Program-made: the position numbers and the translations under genes
Shown here: in pieces, positions 58,732 to 64,000 of the stretch
Layout: each line of letters starts with the position of its first letter
Position numbering within the stretch: position 1 is the first letter of the stretch
Notes under the pieces: model-generated
Databases searched by the model: none
Seen by the model: only the letters and a program-made list of their open reading frames with translations
Told to the model about the DNA's origin: nothing
NCBI GenBank assembly: GCA_007258455.2
Contig: VDFB02018328.1
Coordinates: forward strand, 215,279-279,278
Reading direction: 5' to 3'
DNA: 64,000 bases
DNA from: Sequoia sempervirens
Lineage: Eukaryota; Streptophyta; Pinopsida; Cupressales; Cupressaceae

Positions 58732-58739
58732 TAGTCTTA

Positions 58740-60749
58740 TTCTACAACACTAATCTACATGGTTCACACAAACCCATTGTAAGTCACTTCCATTTGAGAT
58801 TCATAAAAGTAGGTTTAATATTGAGTGTTTTCTATTCGAGGGGAGGGTCAATAGGTAACTTGTATTCATATAAAATCCTTTAATCCCAATATCCAAATAC
58901 CATTTTAGGTTTATTTACATACCTCATTTGGTAGTTATCATTCCCACACTTCCCTTTTCTAGCATTGATAGACATGATATCAACATGTTTCAGGTACAAT
59001 ATTTTGACTAGGAATAAGGTTTGTAACTTAAACATTTTGAGAACTTTTAATTCCACAAGACTAAACCATCAACAAGGTACAATTAAATATTTAACCCATT
59101 TGCAACAATTATCATGGAATTTTTCAAAGATAATTATTGATCATGAAAACATATTTAATGGTTCTAAGTATTTAAGAAACATTTAATAATAAAATACTAC
59201 AAATCCCATAAATGGGAGTCACAATTGAAGAACTCAAATAATACTCAACACTATGACTTGTAGGAGTATTTATAACTATTCCAACCACATGTATCCCAAT
59301 TTAATATACCTATATCATGACACTTCCATCCAATTATGTCGAGATTGAACCTCACCACCAATATAATACCTAATCCAACTATAACATCCCAAGGTTTCGT
59401 TTATACTAATTATAGAAATACACATACTTTTATTGTACTCCTAAAGATATTGAAGACAACAAGTCTTATGACTAAGTACTTGATAGTTGATACTTATTGT
59501 TAATATTGACCATGATGATATAATTATACCACATAGCTCATCCTAACCTCTTAATTCTCCCTAGGAAAGAGCTACATGCAATCAAATGACATAACTCCTT
59601 GTGTTATTTTTTAGGTAATATATTTTAAAGAAATGAGATTAGATGACTATATTTATTTAAGTTTCCCCTCCCCTACTTCTATTATTAAGTATTATTATCA
59701 AGCCCTAGTTAATAATTACATATAGTCCAATATGAAGAACATTCGATTACATTATTTGATTTATCAATGCTCAAATCATATATACTAGCATCAATTTTAA
59801 GGAGCAATGACCTATATAATTTTGTGGTTTAACACAGTAATTTTTTTTTCTTGATTCACACATGCATTTTCATATTAGTGTTAAGAAACATAAGGATATT
59901 AAGTGTTCCCTAATTCATCTGAGTGAAGATATGATTTCCCCCTATTCATATATGCTATAATATTTCACAAATCCTTTTATCATAAATATCCTTAATTTCA
60001 AATGACCGACTATATTACTTTTACTCACTAACCATCTTGGTATTCTTTGATTATCTTCTTAAATACAATATGCTAATTCTAATTTATTTATAACATAAAG
60101 GGATATATACGATTGCAAAAATATTGAGCAGTATGTTTATTAGCCTGAAAATAAAATAATAACATAAATAGAATTTACTTATTTGTCAAAGTTGATCACA
60201 TATTCAACGTAGTAGCATAATCCCAGTGGACAAAATCTTTCACAAAACGGCTCCAAAGGACCTAATTCTCTAAGGAAGATGATGAAGGAAATTTCCAAAG
60301 CTCTCATTTTAGCATGTGCAACAAGGATATGAGCAACACCTATGGAATTTTACATTACACCTACTACTTGCAATTTCTTCAAAGTTTTTAAAGCCTTTTA
60401 AACTAATCCATTTTGTCGAACCCTGCTCCTCCTCATCATTCCCATAAGTCCTACGTCCTTCCCATTTATTTTCATCTAGAATCTATAGAATGAGGGGCCA
60501 CATGGGGTTTGAAGATTTCCAGACATGGCTTGCATAATTCCACTGCACATGGATAAGGGTGCCATGCTCCTCCATTTCCTTATGTCCTCCACATTTAATG
60601 CCTACGAATAGGCCCATATCATAGGCCAAGCTTCATTAAATATTTTCCTGACTCCTTCACTCGGTCTCTTTTCTTGTTCCCGATGTCATTTTAATTAATT
60701 AGTTAATTAATTTTTTCGTATGCCTAGCCTTGACTGCGGGGATGTGACA
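58740..60749 (-). repeat. Element C 5' LTR, segment 3
   Basis: Collinear with 12255-14805, resuming exactly after the second target-duplication copy of element F. Relative to copy 1 it lacks two stretches, at about 60285 and 60474. Ends ggggatgtgaca at 60749. No coding frame. Confidence 0.8.
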
Positions 60750-62851
60750 ACTTTATATGTTTGACAAGATTTTATATTTAAATAAATTCTCCCATAGTGT
60801 CAACCCACAATACTATGTCCCACTTTTAGGTCAAGTTAGACATTAATATCTGATTTTTTTTACAAAATTTCACTTTATGAAATCTATAACAACTAAACCA
60901 TTAATAATTTGGAGATGTTGTGAACTAGCGACTTGTGGGGATTTATGTCTAAATTCTATATATATTTTAAAAAAAATTAAAAACAAATTGTAAATTTTTT
61001 AACGTAATTTTTAATAACTTATTTTTTATAGTGAAAAACATTTTTAAAAAGTGATGTTTATGTCGTCATATATGAATTTTTTTATTGAAAGGATAAAATT
61101 ATAATTTTTAAAATATAATTTTTTAATATCAATATCTAGTGCATAGATGTTTTTTCATAATATTTTATTGAATCTAGTTTTTTAATTAATTTTTGAAGTC
61201 AAAGTAATTATAATTAGGACATAGGTGTATGTCATCATGCATAAATTGTTTTGTATGTATTGAAATTATTTTTTTATTTTTTTGATGAAACAAGAACATC
61301 AATACCTAGTACACATATTTTTTAGAATTTTTTTCTCTATTTTTTATTTTTCCATGTGTTAAACAAATACATTGATGTTTAGTGAAAAAACAACATTCAT
61401 AAGAAATAAAATATAAATATAATAATAAAATTCAAAATATTTAAAATCATACATTTTGGAAAGCTTATAATAAGAGCTACATACTTAAAAAATATAATTT
61501 CTTAATGACTTTATTTAATCCCTCAAAAGGAAAATAAAAGGTATTCTTTTGCCAGCATTTTGATAGGTGTGAGTGAGACTCCATTGTGGGTATGATTTAA
61601 GACTAGAGGGGTTGTATCCAAGCGGGTTTGATCTAAAGGGTTCTTATCTAACCCTCTTCAATTAAAAAACTTTAGATAGAATCCCTCAAGGATTAAATCA
61701 TTAGTTTTTCTAAAAATATGTGAATTCAGGCAAAAATCAAGATGTCCCAAGTTTGGGACCCATTATTGTGGGATGACCCCATATTTTGGAATAAAATTTT
61801 GAGACCTTGATGTCAATGCTTCAATAGTATAGGCTTATTAATGGAAAAATAATTGTCTTATGGATGACAAGGTGCATGGAATTCATCATGATAATACTTC
61901 TCTCATTTATGGTGGTCATTGAGGTAATGATGATTATCAATGTCTGGAGCAATTATAGAGCTTGAGGGCAGCAAGGTCCCAAGTGCCATGATTAACATTG
62001 GTATTATACAAAAAGGGGGTCTTAAGATGCCACTTGTTTTTTAAATCAGCAAAGTTTGATATTCAATGAGAAAATGAAGATAGTTACACTCAAAATTTGA
62101 AGATGCAACAAGAACAAGAGTTGTAGTGCTGTGAATCTACTTTCTATTTTTTTTTTTGAAAATGGTGAAGATTAAGAGTTTCAGAAAGGGGGAGCAACAA
62201 AGTGGTCATGTTTTCTTCAAAAAACATAACATAGCATCTGGTGTGCTCCCCCCAAAATGTTAATTTTTTTAATAATTTCAAAAATCACTTTAGTGAGAAA
62301 TTAGCTAACACAATGTAGTTTATGCCAAATTTTTCAGTGATTTTTTAATGAATATATGATTTCTTACTATTTTTTTGAAGTGGACACATCTTAAAAAACA
62401 AAAAATTGACTGTGCTCCCCTCTAAATTTTTTGAAAATTAATTAAAATTCAATTTTTTTCAAAATGTGTAGAATGGATTCTAGTTTCTAAAAATGTAATT
62501 TGTTTCAAAACTTGATGAACAAGTAAAAAACTATACCCAAAATACCACATGTTGGTTTTTGACAAAAAAATGCACACTAACAAAAGAAATTAAAGATGAA
62601 AACCTTAACATAATCAAAATGTGAAAAAAAATTATATGATTAGAAAGCTAAGATAGAGCTTAACATCATCATGGTATTTTTATAAATTTGCATTGAAACA
62701 CATGTAAACTTGATGGAGAGCATGATAAAAAATGTGGAATTTTTTTACCTTTTCAAAAAAACATGTCTTTGGTATGAAATGGTCATCCAACCCTTTGGTT
62801 TGAATTCCCAAGGAAAATCCAACTCAAATGGCTGGTATTTGCTAATTTAAA
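60750..62851. other. AT-rich sequence, nothing recognised
   Basis: The host sequence right of element C. No frame above about 60 codons, no LTR edge, primer site or known domain seen on either strand. Two similar tgtgctcccc(c/t) words occur near 62240 and 62410. Confidence 0.5.
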
Positions 62852-62877
62852 TCATTTGGTGAGCGCTCGCCAAATGA
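62852..62877. repeat. 26-bp palindrome with one mismatched pair
   Basis: tcatttggtgagc joined to gctcgccaaatga: all 13 base pairs are complementary except one T/G pair. The GC-rich centre gagcgctc stands out in AT-rich surroundings. Confidence 0.8.
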
Positions 62878-62910
62878 GAATGAATTTCTAGAATGCTAGA
62901 GCCAAATGTG

Positions 62911-62991
62911 TGAGAGAGAAAGAGAGAGGATGGAGAGGGAGGAAGAAGGAGAGAGAGAGGTAGGGATAGAGAGAGAGGTGAGAGATGTTAC
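62911..62991. repeat. GA-rich microsatellite
   Basis: Degenerate gagaga/ggaga run. Probably slippage-derived. Confidence 0.8.
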
Positions 62992-63580
62992 ACCTTGATT
63001 TTTTTTAACAAATTACTTTTAACAGTTTATTTTAAAATGTGTTTTGATATTTGATGATGATAATATGTTATTCAACATTTTGATGAGATTAAATGCAATG
63101 CAATATATTTTAATTTTGATTAGTATTATTGTTTAATTAAGATTATGATGATGTTATTATTAATAACATGCTAACTTTTGATTAGATTTCTAAGTGAAAT
63201 GTAGGACCAAATTCTTACCCTCCAGAGGGAGAGGGAGAGTATCACCAAAGAGAGGAATATAGACTCCAAAAATAACAAGTTAATTTCAATTGAGTTGACA
63301 CACACACTCACATATGTCTACCCTAATCCTATCGTTGAGTCAATTATTGTGATTTGTTTAAGTTAGGTCGAGTCGAGTCGAAGGGTTAGGTTTAACCTTG
63401 TTGAGTCTTGGTTCATTATTTTTTGATAAGGAAAAATAAAGTTATATATGCTATGAATCAAATTGTTTCATTGATTTGCCAATATTGTTTATATATCAAT
63501 CCAAATCTACTATCATTAAAATGTATTAAATAAAATACACATTTATAATATATAAGTATTTATACATAAGAATTAAAATA
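62992..63580. other. AT-rich sequence, nothing recognised
   Basis: No coding frame or element boundary seen. Contains a short gtcga repeat near 63367. Confidence 0.5.
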
Positions 63581-63690
63581 GATATGTGTGTGTGTGTATG
63601 TGTATATATATGATATATGAGATATATAATCGGTTAAATATATACATACACACACATATATATATGTATGTATGTATATATATATATATG
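63581..63690. repeat. TG/TA/CA compound microsatellite with inverted arms
   Basis: tatgtgtgtgtgtg-type arms (63583-63608) face catacacacacatata arms (63640-63662), followed by (tatg)n and (ta)n. The arms are self-complementary, so the array could fold as a hairpin. Confidence 0.75.
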
Positions 63691-64000
63691 GTGAAATATA
63701 TATAATACAATTGTTAAATTATTGGCAGATTAATCAATCTTTTAAAAGCATGTAATAAAGGTGATTTAAATATGTTTTTATGCTAGCCTCATGGGGCATA
63801 TAATCCTCCATAGAAGACTTGAAAGAAGACACATTTTATGGCATTAAAGCCATAGTTAAATCCACAAGGGTGGCACATTTATTCTAACAACAAATGCAAG
63901 CCACTAAGTGGTAGTTATACTATTATTATAATGTATATTAAAGAATACAAGTTGGTGCCATAGTCCAATCAAATGATTAAAGTCACTAAATGGAAATTTA
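63691..64000. other. Sequence to window end, nothing recognised
   Basis: No frame, motif or repeat boundary seen. Confidence 0.5.

Larger units (their letters stand above)
10770..60749 (-). mobile_element. Element C: non-autonomous LTR element, host of nested insertions
   Basis: Two copies of a long LTR flank an interior of about 0.8 kb. The left copy (10770-14805) is followed by a polypurine tract, and the right copy is preceded by a primer-binding site, so the element reads on the minus strand. The right copy is split into 15620-16417, 44059-45618 and 58740-60749 by elements A and F. On the minus strand the LTR starts TGTCACATCCCC, a common Ty3 LTR start. The interior has no gag or pol, so C is LARD-like or internally deleted. 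The two copies have diverged clearly, making C the oldest layer. The five bases after the right end (acttt) would be the target duplication, but the left outer edge could not be found. Confidence 0.7.

Noticed and set aside
1..64000. Active cellular genes, tRNA or rRNA genes
   Set aside because: No uninterrupted multi-domain frame outside mobile elements, no cloverleaf candidate and no rRNA-like sequence noticed by eye. A tRNAscan/Infernal run would be decisive.

Overview
The window looks like intergenic DNA from a large, repeat-rich seed-plant genome, most likely a gymnosperm (conifer). That assignment is inference. It rests on deeply nested, strongly decayed LTR retrotransposons with kilobase-long LTRs, a Tat-type Ty3 element almost 19 kb long, plant mobile domain (PMD)-like open frames, AT-rich spacers and no intact cellular gene. 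No rRNA, tRNA, CRISPR array or bacterial-type operon was seen.

Layout. (1) 1-2300, plus strand: the RNase H-like end of a LINE ORF2, then a broken PMD-like/coiled-coil open frame and a LINE-like 3' tail. (2) 2387-about 6565, minus strand: a Ty1/copia element with one LTR, an initiator-Met-type primer site, gag, protease, integrase and RT, cut off at the end of RT. (3) 7023-10769: a second LTR-like region with its own primer site; it holds a MITE-like element and a 72-bp tandem array. (4) 10770-60749: a matryoshka of nested elements.

The outer shell of the matryoshka (element C) is a non-autonomous element with LTRs of about 4 kb around an interior of only 0.8 kb. Its right-hand LTR was split twice. 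Element A (16418-44058, Ty3, minus strand, TSD aatac) entered it, and A's protease was in turn split by element B (21560-40275, Tat-type Ty3, minus strand, TSD ccttt). Element F (45619-58731, unclassified, 8-bp TSD tagtctta) also entered it, and F's main open frame was split by element E (50642-55630, gag-protease-only Ty3-like element, plus strand, TSD ccaca/tcaca). Each boundary is supported by target duplications, by restored collinearity with the other C LTR, or by restored reading frame, so the insertion order can be read from sequence: C, then A and F, then B into A and E into F. (5) 60750-64000: AT-rich sequence with no recognised gene, a near-perfect palindrome and simple repeats.

How the parts work. 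All retroelement genes carry stops or frameshifts, so they are relics. Element B is the richest: gag, protease, a G-patch-like segment, RT, the native RNase H plus a second RNase H that keeps its four acidic residues, and integrase. Between pol and its 3' LTR it carries an antisense PMD gene and a run of hairpins that share one loop sequence but have different, self-complementary stems. Element F carries a very long coiled-coil protein gene and shows neither LTRs nor obvious terminal inverted repeats; it is the best candidate here for an undescribed mobile element.
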